From Oxytricha trifallax (lineage: Eukaryota; Ciliophora; Spirotrichea; Sporadotrichida; Oxytrichidae), in contig ARYC01000774.1 of the NCBI GenBank assembly GCA_000711775.1, forward strand, positions 1 to 64,000: a stretch of 64,000 nucleotides of DNA. The letters run 5' to 3'. Below the pieces are notes generated by a model, which saw nothing but the letters and a program-made list of their open reading frames with translations, ran no database searches and was not told where the DNA came from. Shown piece by piece: positions 35,382 to 47,055 of this stretch (position 1 is the stretch's first letter; every line of letters begins with the position of its first letter). The translations under genes and the position numbers were made by a program.

Positions 35382-36014
35382 TTTAAATTATTTTATAAAT
35401 AGAGAAATTAATTATTAATTATCAGTAATTAACTTTTATTTATGACTTAATTTAATTTAATTCTTATTATATTTACATATGAATATAATATTACAAAACT
35501 AAAATCACATTTAAATCCATATTTTCAAATATTACACTGAAAAATCAAAAATAAATTCAAATTATTAATATATATGCCAATAAAAAATAATTAATTCAAT
35601 TTTAAATTAAGCTTTTTAGGAAGTTTATTTAAAGTCATTTATCAATACCATCTTTGTTCTTATTAAATCTATGTATTTCATTTAAATATTAAATTATATA
35701 TTTTAAGAAAAAATTTAATATTATTAAAACGAAAATACAAAGGTAGATGGAAATGCTTCAAATAACGGATTTCCTAATTCCCACTATAGCAATGGAAAAA
35801 TTTAAGATTAATCTGCGAACAATCTTGTAGCTGAAAAATATAGCAGAGGAAGGTTTGCAAATTGCTTTACATCTGTATATATATATTTTTTGAATAAATT
35901 CTCCATTAAATAGTATCCCTATAAAAAAATAATACACCATGGATAAGAAATGTATAGATGTAAAATGATTATACAAAATTAAGGATATATTTTCTTTTTT
36001 AAATAAATAAAGTC
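35382..36014. other. AT-rich DNA with a possible orphan MDS
   Basis: Mostly non-coding. On the plus strand about 35732-35880 reads NENTKVDGNASNNGFPNSHY and NNLVAEKYSRGRFANCF, with protein-like composition unlike its flanks. No start, stop or pointer partner was found, so it may be a block of a gene whose other parts lie elsewhere. Confidence 0.3.
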
Positions 36015-38248
36015 ATGGATTAATCGCTAATCTAAACAATATCCTCTAAGTATCATGAATAAAAAGATGAGCCAGAAATGAAATCCAATTTTTCATAAAA
36101 TATATACAATACTATATAAACTTTTCATCAACCTCGGAAATCTAAAGGTCAACTGAAAAACAAATAAGACCATAGATAAATTAGGATGTCTTCAAACCCA
36201 TTTTAAAATTATTTAATTATGGCCCTCAATGAAATAAATTAAAAGCTTTTACTTTCTTTATAAAAAATGCATCATTAAAACCCAAGAGAGAATTCAATAA
36301 ACTACCTAGAGAAAGCTTTGCGTTAAAATCAATACATGCATCACAAATTTTAGCCCAAACTCTAAGCACAACACAACTTAAGTTTTGTGAGTTATATCAA
36401 CACTTCTCAAAATAAAAAGTAGTAAAGCATGGAATAATGTCAAAATTTCTTGAAATCTCTTGACCCAAAGCACGCTCGTAGTATGGATAGAAAGGCAAGC
36501 CAGCTAAAGTTTAATTTTGATTCTATTGAAGAAAAACAATTTAAGAGAGAAAGAGAGCGATTCAAGAATAATAGTTTGTTACAAACATTCGAAGGGAACA
36601 TGAGTTAAGACACCTATGTTCATAGAAATCTTCACAGTCTAGAAAGAGTTGTATAAAATAAAGTCATTGAGAAGAGCGCCAGCATTAAAAGCAATTTAGG
36701 AAGTATGAATAACACAATTAATATTGAAGATTAAAACAGCAATTTTCAAACATAATCCATAATTGCAGATAATGGTAGGCAGTCAAGTCTTCAATTAGTT
36801 AAGGGAAGACAGACCCAAGAGGATCAACAATAAAAAATGAGATTGCTTAATACGGTTTCATCTGCAGTTGATAATTTTATCAAGATTAAATACCTTAACA
36901 AGAAAAGGTTTTATATTAGTATTATATAAGCTCACACGATGAAGAGATGGAGAAATTCAAAAGAAACTTTAAAAGTTATGTGAAGTATGATCCAATTAAA
37001 GCAGTAAATAAACGAATGGATGATCTTAGAAGAGGTAAAGAGATGCTCGATGAAAATTATAATGAAACTTCCCCTTAAAAATTATCACCATCTCGTTTCA
37101 AAAAAGTTGAGTAGCTCTTAAGCGAAGGACTTCCTAACTTCTCAGAATAGCAAAAATCTATACTTTATCTCCCTCCTGTTAGAACGAGATTGAATTAATC
37201 TGTCTTAGATGAATCAATTCAAAAAATGAACGAGCATGAACTTATAAAGCAGCTTAATGATAAATTAAAGTCAAGATCAAGACTGTCTTATTCTAAAAAA
37301 CTTATCAATCAAAACAGCAGTACGTACTAAATTATGGTTGATAATTTAAGCAACGAAGAATTGAGAATTTCAAATTCACCATCCCCAACCAGTAAGTTTA
37401 GTAGAAACTAGTAAGATTTCTCCAACGTTTATAAATCTGTACCAGCTTCTATACATAAACGTGGTAGAATTGAATTTAGGAATTTTAACAATGAAAATTT
37501 GAAGTATGACTAATCATCAGCTTTACTTCCTGATTCATAACAGCTTTATATCAATGAGAGTTAGGGAACAATCGAGCATGCATTTGACGAATTAGATGAA
37601 ATAGATAAAAACATTTCTAATAAGCTGAAGAATGTTGGCTTAAATGAGAACTTCGAGACTTATAACAAACGAAACTAAATTCAGTCCTAGGCTTAACTCT
37701 ACAAAAAACTTCTTAATGCTAGGCGGAGATAATCTGTTCTCAACTAATCTATGGATAATTAGAGTATCATGAAGTTTGTTGCGTAGTAGAATTTAAAACC
37801 TTTTGATTAGAGATCCAAGAATTACGGAAATAATCAGCATTCAACTTTAGACTCTAAGAACACAGTTTCATAAAATGATGGAGAAAATAGCTCGATTTCC
37901 CCTACCTCAAAACACTCCAATAAAAACTAAATTTAATCAAGACTTAAACAATCTCTGCTTAAACTTCTGAACAAATACCAAAGCATAAACTAATGGAAAC
38001 TAAACAAGATCTTATAGTAATGTGATTAGGGGAAACTAGAGACAGATAAGGATACTGCAAGTTTGGAAAGAATTACTTATGATTAGAAATAAATGTATGA
38101 AGCTCTCCTCAAGTATAAAGATGTGATTTAAGTTAGCAAGTCTGGACTTAAATTTACAGATGTCTTAGAGGATATAAAATATGATGAGAGAAACATCAAA
38201 GAATTGGCAAAAGACAGCTTGAAGAAATTCAATGAAGCGTTTCAGTGA
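36015..38248 (+). CDS. large low-complexity hypothetical protein (736 aa)
   Basis: ATG 36015 (MDQSLIQTISSKYHEQKDE) to TGA 38246-38248. Removing one 23-bp segment (36908-36930) gives 737 continuous codons. The protein is rich in S/N/Q/K, with short helical stretches (EEKQFKRERERFKNNSLL, KAVNKRMDDLRRGKEML, EHELIKQLNDKLKSRSRL) and a C-terminal LEDIKYDERNIKELAKDSL. No domain recognised. For such length it carries almost no eliminated sequence, in contrast to the two genes upstream. Confidence 0.75.
36908..36930. other. 23-bp intervening segment (micro-intron or IES)
   Basis: The segment begins GTTTTATATT and ends TATATAAG, so it fits a GT-AG micro-intron; it is also flanked by AAG and fits an IES with a 3-bp pointer. 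Both models give the same product, NKKSSHDEEM, and restore the frame. Confidence 0.7.
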
Positions 38249-39128
38249 TTTGAAATACAATTTTCAATGATTTACTATAGTAATTTTAACTTTATAGTAG
38301 TTTGATCATTTTTTAAAATTATAAGAAATAAGTAAAGAGTGTTTAATTTAAAACTTAACAAAAAACTAAGTAATTTTTAAATGGCTTGTATGACTATAAA
38401 TTAAATTGTGATTTATAAATAATTATAATTAAATTAGAAATTAATTTGATTGTCGTCGTAACCTTGTGAAGCGCTAATCCCGCTTTCCTTGGTTTCGAAT
38501 CTTAAACCGCATCCTTTTCATTAATTATGGTAAGTTGAACTTCTAGTTCTCTCCTATAAACATGTGAGATGGTTGAGTATGTCGCCCTTTAGTGATGACG
38601 CTGGTGTTCCTCTCGAATGACGCAACATCAAAATATGATTATATTCACACATTCTCGTAAAGTCTGATCCTTTTACAATGCTACATACTCACCAGACATA
38701 TTTGATACCAGACCCTTACATAAATATTTAGTAGCAAATACTTATCCTACCTATAGATTGATACCACATAGTGATTCACATCATATTATGAGGAAGGACG
38801 CAACTTGGAAATCTCTAAGAGGCCGCTCATTCAAATTTTACAGAGGAGCGCAACTTCTTGCAAAAACTTAAGTTTCTAGAAAGAGAGTGGAAGATATCAG
38901 CCTCAAACTAAGGCTGACCTTAACTTTCTTTCAGATCACTATTTAATATACTTAATTCCTAAATATTAAACATACCTAATTCACATCATAAAAATCATTA
39001 TTTATAAAGCCCAGTAATTTGAGATATGTTTTTTTGAATGAAAGTTAAATTAGATACTTATAATAGTATTTATATATTTATATTTACTGTTTTCAGTATT
39101 TAAACTACTGCTAATAATTTTTTGTTCT
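38249..39128. repeat. intergenic DNA with moderately GC-rich repeat-like island
   Basis: About 38450-38945 is clearly less AT-rich than its flanks and has no protein-like frame. It contains a good B-box-like motif (ggtttcgaatc near 38492) but I cannot fold a tRNA around it. It resembles the island at 5345-5885 in texture, not in sequence that I can align by eye. Confidence 0.35.
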
Positions 39129-41155
39129 TCACTTCTTATCATGAGCTAATTTATAAGATGATTAGTAGATTGAATACAGAGCACCAAGTGTACCAAATAT
39201 GATTAAAAATAGGTTCCATCCAATTTACACATAAGTGAGATTTTTAAGCCCATAGCATTTAAAGTAATAGAGTGGAGGTAGGATAAATCCTAGAATTGAG
39301 GACCCTAGGGCTCCAGTTATATTTAGGAAATCGACAAATCTTGGAACTATCACGGCTACTATAGTAATCAAGATAAATTAAATATTTCTTAAATAGTTAT
39401 ATTTTTATTTTTTGTGAACAATCTCGGGTAGTAACCAAGATTGCTCAATTAAGCTTGATTCATTAAGTCAATTTCTTTAAAATTATAATTATATGCACGA
39501 TATTAAAGTTTATTTCACTATATTGGACAATTTAAAATGTGTAATTGATATTTTAAAAAATATCAATCATTATTGAAGCTGATTTAAGATTGATAGATAA
39601 AATATTACAGGATTTCCTAAAATTTTAAATTAGCAACATAAAATATTTTTCAACTATGAATATTTCTCTATTAATTTAATTGTTCTATTTTGTACTACCC
39701 CTAAAAACCACGATAACTAAGATTCTTTCTGAGTAAACCTTAACATTTCTGATCAAATTGCTATCAGATTCTTACTTAAAGAATTTCAATTCCTCTATAA
39801 TTTCAAACGCACATAGAATCTGAACGGGATACGAGGCAATTGCATTGTATGAGAATAGTATGTACACGAATATGGTGAGGCCATTGATCTTCAGATTTGA
39901 TGTGATATACTCCATACTTAAACCTCTGTAAGTAAAATAGCATACAAATGTCATGATCATGTACCAGGTTATTACTGTAATAACAGCTGATGTTAGAATT
40001 TTTGGGTATTTCTTTTTGTCCTTTGCCTCATGATTTAGATTTAGAACGATGCCATTACCTTCAAAGATAAACATTAAGAGTCCCCTAAAAAACTATTATA
40101 TATTTTAATATAGTAATTAATTGAGTTTTTAAGTGGGATCTGTTTCTTATGATAGGAAAATACTATGAAGGAAATGTTATTTATTTTTTATTAAAATAAT
40201 TATATAGTTATTTTAAAATCTATGAATTTAACTATATCTATATAATTTATTTATAAAAATTTTAATTGGTAAGTAATTTTATATTTAGAGCTGTATTATT
40301 TTATATTAAACCTGGAATCTTTCCTTAAAATATATAATATATTCCAAAAAGGAATTAAAAATATTTTATACTTTTTGGTTTAATTGCTATACCGATATAT
40401 CCAAAGAAGTTTTCCACATCAAAGACTCTGACAGGTTCATGAACGTAAGTACCATTATTCAGCTCACTTCCGCAAATTCCAATCATAATAATTCCTCCTA
40501 AGAATGCACAAAAAATACCTGTCATCGATACATAACTCAAGTAAGTATAAGTCTTAATCAAACAAATTGGAATAGTTGGAATCATAAGCAAAAACTTGTA
40601 CATAGTTTTCCTATCGCAATATTGCTGGTTGGTTTAGTCACAGATGATATTGTCAAGGTTTTGTGCTATGAAATACAGGTAGCCGATACAGCAAGACAGC
40701 TGTACAATGTATAAACTTATAATGACTACTACTTTCCCCCATACGCCATGAATTCTAGTGGCCAAATCTGTATAAGAAGTGATGGTCTAAGTCTATCCAT
40801 GCGCATTTTTCCTCTTAGAGTATACTGCACCCACCCATAAAATTTGATTCATAGTGTATGTATTCATGATAGCAATCATAGTGTAGAGTATGAATCCACC
40901 AAGCCATCCAGTTTGTGTGAAGACATTTGGCATCGTCAAGAAAACATTGCCCAAGAATATCTTTACACTATTGAAATAAGACTGGTAGGCGTTTGACTTG
41001 ACTTAGTTCTCGAATGATTCTTTTTCTTGTTTCTCCATCTCTAGTAATATATCTATAGAGACAAGGGTTTCTTGCTCTGGATTACCACCAGTTTTTGGGG
41101 TATGCTTAATATCGTAGTTTGATGTAGTAGGGGATTCGTTTATGTTTTAGTACAT
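39129..41155 (-). CDS. AAAP-family amino acid transporter (SLC36/38-like)
   Basis: ATG 41155 (MYQNINESPTTSNYDIKH), TGA at 39131-39129. A polar N-terminus leads to about eleven membrane segments: VFLTMPNVFTQTGWLGGFIL, GKVVVIISLYIVQLSCCIGY, LMIPTIPICLIKTYTYLSYV, GYIGIAIK, then after an IES (about 40085-40360) FIFEGNGIVLNLNHEAKDKK, the FEG.G..L...ME-like signature of AAAP carriers, VITWYMIMTFVCYFTYRG, and NAIASYPVQILCAFE. The C-terminal MDS (39129-39390) has VIVPRFVDFLNITGALGSS and LPPLYYFK, typical of the family's last helices. A further IES lies about 39400-39690. It likely imports amino acids with protons or sodium across plasma or lysosomal membrane. Confidence 0.87.
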
Positions 41156-41204
41156 TTTTAAAAGTATTATACTTATTATCAGGTAGTTTCTAAAATGATT
41201 TATT

Positions 41205-42401
41205 TCAAAAAAATATCTAAAATAATTCAGTAATACTATAGAAATATCCTACCAAAACTTTATTTTATTTTATTAGAAGCAAACAATCTGCGTCAAAGAA
41301 TTACACTAGTTCCTTGATATCACCAATAATTTTAATCTAATAAGAAAGATTTTAATTATGATTTATAAATTTACCTTCTCCTTGGTCTTTTGAGCTAAAA
41401 ATGGCTTTACAATTCCAAATGCTAGTTTATAGAGCCAGTTCGCATGCAAAACATAAACCATTGCTAATCTCTCAGCGTAAAAATCTTATAAAAGGGAAAT
41501 GAATTTTGTAGTGAAACTCATTAATTGAGTGTCTCTGTTGTCACTTGTCATTCCGTTTCTATCATAAATTACTGCCAATTATTATGCAAAAAAGTAAAAC
41601 AAGTATTTAGTATATTATTAATATTGATTTAAAATTATTTGGATCCCATTTACTCAGTACGGAAGGTAGCTTGTTCAATCAAATAAATGCCATATCTGAT
41701 CAAATCTTCAATAGTTTAAGCTTTAGGAGTGTGAAACCTTGCTCTGATTATGATGCAGTATCTATTTTAGAGATCATTTTTATGTAAAATAATAGTCTCT
41801 TTCAAAAGTAGTGATCTAATCGATTCTGGATCGATTTGGTCAGCTTTGAATTCTAATCTCCAGTCCTAAATGATGTGTTTAAAAGTTTCTGATTTTTTGA
41901 AAATTATGAATAAATTTAATATACCAAACTATTAAAATCAGATTTAAACAGAATCTGCTGTTATAGCGTTTTCAAAGAATATATGAATTCCGAATAATTT
42001 CTACTTATAAAGGCATTTAGTCTACTTACCACCCATTTCTTAAACATTTCTAGAGCTTTCTTAGAATCAAAATCCCTAGCTCTTAAAAACCTAATTTACT
42101 AATCAATCGCTAAAAACATAGGGTGTGAAACTCTATTCTCAACTTTTTCTTCTGTATAAACCCTACTTAGTTCCTTCAATTCATGATAAGCCTAGAAAAA
42201 GAAAGTGTTACAAAGTTAAATAGTTACATCAAATTATAAATCATTAAATGATCATAAACCACAAATCCTGATCATATAAATACGTATAAAATTTAATTCT
42301 TGATTTACCTTTAATTATTTAGGGGTGAAGTCTTTTATCTGAGAATCTTCGTCCTATTCGTAGGCTCTCATTTAATCGTTTTGTGGTTACAAAGATTCCA
42401 T
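41205..42401 (-). CDS. CRAL-TRIO (SEC14-like) lipid-binding protein
   Basis: ATG 42401 (MESLQPQNDQMRAYEQDE). The N-terminal CRAL-TRIO-N part reads QIRFLRARDFDSKKALEMF and KKWVV; after IESs (near 41890-42060) DWRLEFKADQIDPESIRSLL, IIRARFHTPKAQTIEDLIRY, then DFYAERLAMVYVLHANWLYK and FGIVKPFLAQKTKEK, the lipid-pocket core of SEC14 domains, then IKIIGDIKELVQFFDADCL. Domain order and spacing match the family. It probably transfers or presents phosphatidylinositol or another hydrophobic ligand. At least three IES or intron breaks (near 42190-42310, 41890-42020, 41590-41660). Stop is placed at 41207-41205 but the C-terminus is less sure. Confidence 0.8.
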
Positions 42402-42769
42402 TAAAAATTATTTTGAATATATAGATAAGATTATTGATTTCCAAATTAATTACAAATAGAATATTTCGAGTTATGTTTAATAAATCAAATTTAAAATTTA
42501 ATTTTAATTGTTTGCTTCCAGAGCATGGAGGAACTAGTAATTACGCTTACGATCCCTTTTCAGAATTTGGTTTAAATAGAGAATGATACTGATATAAACT
42601 TGCATAGTAAAATAACAATATTTTCATAGCATTTTTTAACAACAAATAAATTTCTAAACTTTCTTTGAATAACTTATGATATGCAATCCAAAAATTACAG
42701 TTTCAGTCTGCTATATTTTACAGTGATATTTCAGTAAATTTATTATTTAAATTTTTAATTATTAATTTA

Positions 42770-44960
42770 ATGAAGGAGGAAAATTAGGCATAAAGCAAGA
42801 TTAATAATAGTAATGAAAATCATAGCAAAAGTGACGATGAAAAACAGCTTTAATAACAGAAACGCTTTATGAGAACACATGGATTTCAAAGACCATTTCA
42901 TCCCCTTCAAGTTGCCTCTTGGGTTTATTTCGCCCTAGAAAGCTGCAGCTTTTATATACTAAACTTAATTAGATGTTTTTTTCATTAGAATTCCTAAAAG
43001 TTAATTTACTTTCTTTAAAGTCTGACTTTAATTATTGAAATGATTAATAATTCAACCAGAATTAAATAGACATTCTTGTAAGTTTAGTAGCACCATGTGT
43101 ATACTACTTTAGCATCGACTTCTACATGATAATTCAGTTACTGTTTGGCTTGCTAATACTTTTTATAATCGCACTTGCAATACACTCAACTCGCAAAGAC
43201 TGCACTGACCCACTAATTTTAGAATAAAAAATACTAGAGAAGAAAGGGTTGAGTTACGAGGTGGAGGATTAATACTCTTTTAGATGTTCTATATGTGAGG
43301 GATTTGTTAATGATAATACTAAACACTGTGGCTAGTGCAATAGATGCTGTGATGATTTTGATCATCATTGCAATTGGCTCAATAATAAATTTTAAAGAGT
43401 TAAAAGATGGATAGGATTTTGGGGTTAAAAGGCAATTCTTATTTTTATAAGTATATTATGAAACTTTTTGATTAAAATTTTTGAAATAAAAACTGAATTT
43501 GAAACATGTAGTTTTCAAAAATATATTGATAAACTCAATAACTGCATTGGAAGAGCAAACTACAAATCATTTTTCACATTAATAGTTATGTTTTGGCTAT
43601 ATTTAGCATTTTATTGCGCTATTGCTAGTTATGTTGCTTGGAGTATCAATTATGGCAATCGAAACCATCAAGGTAAATTGAGATATTCAAAATTATATTA
43701 TAAAACACAATTTAATATTATATTAAATTGATAGCAAAAGGATCGCTTTAACTTGTAAGTTATAAGTAAAAAAATTGTCTATAATCTGAAAATTTTACGA
43801 GTAATTTACCGATAATTTCTTTATAAATTTTGACTTACAACAGCTGTTGTTTTTAACTTTTCAATTCATTCATTCATGAATCAATTCTTAACTTATAAAT
43901 TATAATTTTCTTACTTTGTTTATAGTTTTACAAAGAGGACATAACTTTGACAACTTAATTAGTAATTTACGTGTTATTAGCATTCAATTTTATATGTCTT
44001 TTGATGACATCACATCTCATAAGCTTCCACATTTGGCTTTATAAAAAAGACATAACTACTTTTGAGTATATTATTTTTAACAGAGAAAAGTCGAAGAATT
44101 TATTTATATTTATTTTAGGATCTTATACACTTTATAATTTAAATGAAATTTTAAATTTATAGGATAATAATTCTCTTTAATAATTCCAGAACTAAAACTT
44201 ACTAATAAATTTAACAGAGAAAAGCGAGAAAAAGATCTTGAACTTAAGGTAATTACTATTGTTACTAAAAAACGAAAATATCTCTCTATAAATTTTAGCA
44301 TAATAAATCGCTTAAAATATGCTTGAATATTTCCCAAGTCCTATTCCATCTTGATTAATAAAAGATCATATTATTCTTTACTTTTTATTTTTTTCTACTG
44401 AATAAATCCTTAATACTTTGTGTATAGACTGGTTAAATATCAATAGAAGAGTATAGAGATTGGTAAATACAATCACACCCAAAGAAAACAAAAAAGAAGT
44501 CCAAGATTATCTTGCAAGTCAAAAATTTTGGAGACGAGACCCCAGATAAAGACATGAGCGCTATGGACATAAAATAAAAAGATGATTTGAGTGATGAGAA
44601 ACGATTTAGCTTGCCAAAACTGCCAAATTCAGATCTATGTAAGATTAAAGATATAACTTTATTAATGTACAAATTAATATAGATGACGAAAAGCACAAAG
44701 ATACGAAAGCAAAGATAAACGATGAGGATTGTTGCATAGAAAGTGCACGCAGTACTTTTAATAATATCGAATAGCATCATAGAGGAGATGCGGAGAGTGT
44801 GCACAACCCCATTTTGTAATATGAACTTGGTGAGGATATGCTAAGTAAGGACTGCAAAAGTAGTAATATTTAGCATCTCCAAACTGGACTTGATAATACA
44901 AAGGTAGATAATAATTAAAAGTATCATTATATAAAATAGATGCATATTTAAGTATATAGT
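42770..44960 (+). CDS. DHHC-type protein S-acyltransferase
   Basis: ATG 42770 (MKEENQAQSKINNSNEN). Two N-terminal membrane segments, then the zinc/catalytic Cys-rich domain FRCSICEGFVNDNTKHCGQC with [21 protein letters not shown], containing the catalytic DHHC. A 156-bp IES with pointer CTCAATAA splits WLNN from CIGR. Two more membrane segments follow, with ITTFEYI as the TTxE motif after the second. A 15-bp pointer (44076-44090, 44210-44224) bounds a 134-bp IES; GT-AG introns include 44639-44682. The C-terminal tail is soluble (SLPKLPNSDL, DEDCCIESARSTFNNIEQHH). The final stop was not found. It palmitoylates membrane-associated proteins in the Golgi or plasma membrane. Confidence 0.88.
43386..43541. 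other. 156-bp IES inside the DHHC domain
   Basis: CTCAATAA at 43378-43385 and 43534-43541. Joining yields [16 protein letters not shown], the invariant family sequence, in frame. Confidence 0.92.
44091..44224. other. 134-bp IES, 15-bp pointer
   Basis: TTTAACAGAGAAAAG at 44076-44090 and 44210-44224, the longest pointer noted here. Joining gives IIFNREKREKDLELK in frame. Confidence 0.88.
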
Positions 44961-45059
44961 TTATAGCAATAAAATTTGATTAATTTAATCTATAAATCAA
45001 GAATATAGTCAAATTAATTGATAAGGAGATATTTGATAATATATCTTAATTAATTAAAA

Positions 45060-46759
45060 ATGAAGATGAGAAGTCTTAAAAATAATAGCTCTATTCTGGC
45101 TTTGCTGGCCATATGTGGACTCGTGCAACAAACCTCTGCTAATGTTGTTGGCTGTTCAGCTGAAGTTGGTGCCAATATCTGGAACTTAAACCCACTCAGA
45201 AGAACTCCGTAAGTTGCCGATTCTCATTTTCAATTCCTTTGTTTTTAATTTCAATGAGAGCGTGAATATTAATCGATATGGTTTATATAGAGAGCAGGGT
45301 GATTACCAAATCGAATACGCAGCTGGAGGTGCTTAGACTACTCTTAACTTTAACTTGTGTTCAAACACTTACACTAACTGCACACTGCCAAACGGTGATT
45401 TCGATGAAGACTTCGCACATGTAATCCTTAAGAAAGATGGGAAGTGTCACAGATTAACTGAAGACGACATGGACGAGTCAGTTGCGGAATATATTGATAA
45501 GGAAAATCCTGAGGTTGGACTAAGATTAGTGTACACCAGTCTCGAAAAGTGCGATGAATCTACAAGTGGTGAGATGTGGGGATTCACTCTGGATATCAGA
45601 TGTGATGAAGATGCTTCAAATCCCATTCCAAGAATCAAGACAGAGAGTGTTGCTAAAAATTAGTGTCACCCAGTGGTATATATGGAATCCTCATCTGGTA
45701 AGTTAGTAGTTAATTATGCATCACCATTTAATTACAATTAAGCTATTAGATTTTCTTAAAACGATTTCACTTATTCTAAACATATGGTATTATAGGATGT
45801 ATCTCAAGATCTTTCAGCAAGCTATGGGCATTAGGAGAGAGACTAGTTGATGAATTAGCAGTAGTTCTTATCATACTAGGTTTGTTCCTCACATTTTTGG
45901 GAAACAAGTACAATCAAATCACTCTATTCTTGGCAGGTTTCCTTGCTGGTAGTTTCCTCACACTAGTAAGCCCATTTTGTTTCTTACTTTTGTTTCTAGT
46001 TCTTGCTTTATGGTTTGATTTTACCAGAATTCACACCAAACTGGGGTCATATGGTCGCCTTCTTCGCAAGCGGTTTTGCAGGAGTGACTTTGGGTATGTT
46101 CTCAGCCATGTTCACAAAATTGGGAGTCTTCCTTCTTGGAGGTTGGTTAGGAGGCACCACAGGAATGATGGTCTACAATTCCATATTCACCAAGATCCTT
46201 GAAGCTGGTCCAAAGGCCCAATATGGTTTCTGGGCAGTCATTTTGTTATTCGTTGCTCTTGGCGCTATTTTAACTGTCTATCTGTTCAATCATGCTATTG
46301 CTATTGGAAGTAGCTTAGTCGGTGCTTATTTCCTAGTTAGAGTAAGATTGAAATTAATGAATAATTCTTATATAGGGAGCTGGTATCTTCATTGGGGGTT
46401 TCCCAAATGAGTACTTAGTTTACTAAGAAATCTCAAATGGATCATATGCAGCTATGCCAGATGAATTCTATATCTATCTTGGTGTCTATGTTTTAATTGC
46501 CATCATTGGACTTGTTTACCAAGAAAGATAATACCTCTAGACTAAGTCAAAAAATTCAATTGTTAGATTTTCAATTAAATTAAATCTTACCACGAGCATT
46601 TCTATTTAAATTTAATTAACTAAGTATCAAGAGAGAAAAGAGAGAAAGCAATCAAAAAAGAACAAGAATAGCAAAAAGGGGGACCGCGATTACGATATCG
46701 AAGAAACTAAGGACGACGAAGATTAGAAGCCATTAATCAAGAAAAAGAACAAGAAGTGA
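45060..46759 (+). CDS. signal-peptide MRH-like ectodomain with TM198-like membrane domain
   Basis: ATG 45060; residues 1-27 form a signal peptide (LKNNSSILALLAICGLVQQ then TSAN). The lumenal part has paired Cys (CSAEVG, NLCSNTYTNC, HVILKKDGKCHRL, LEKCDES, LDIRCDED), a pattern like a mannose-6-phosphate-receptor homology domain. It ends at CHPVVYMESSS. A seven-helix region follows: LAVVLIILGLFLTFLGNKYN, LAGFLAGSFLT, GVFLLGGWLGGTTGMM, AVILLFVALGAILTVYLF, AIGSSLVGAYFLVRG, with Gly-rich helices as in TMEM198/TM7SF3. A Lys-rich tail ends in TGA 46757-46759. Four GT-AG introns are visible. An IES with pointer ACTAAGT (46541-46547, 46619-46625) splits the tail. Role unknown; an endomembrane receptor is plausible. 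Confidence 0.8.
46548..46625. other. 78-bp IES, 7-bp pointer ACTAAGT
   Basis: Pointer copies at 46541-46547 and 46619-46625; removal joins RQYLQTK to YQERKERKQSKK in frame and leads to the TGA. Confidence 0.85.
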
Positions 46760-47055
46760 ACAATCAATGAACTTTGATTTTTATTTAATAAAATTCAAAG
46801 AGTTATAGACTTCAGTAAGATTATTATTTAAACAACAACTAAAATTACAGAAAAAGGTAAATGGAAAACTCCATCTACCTACTTTTGCTTGAATTTACTT
46901 TCATTATTTACTTTACTTTTTAACAATTAATTAGCACAAAAGTGTAGTCATATAGTAGTCATATTAGTATAGTTATTTAAGTTCTAAATTTACATAATAA
47001 AATTGCAATAATTAAATAAAAATAATATTGATATTAAATTAATTTAAAATTCAAA

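Noticed and set aside
44340-44945. Minus-strand frame encoding a membrane-rich protein
   Set aside because: The plus strand here gives an intron-split, hydrophilic continuation of the DHHC protein (SLPKLPNSDL, DEDCCIESARSTFNNIEQ). The hydrophobic minus frame is its antisense shadow.
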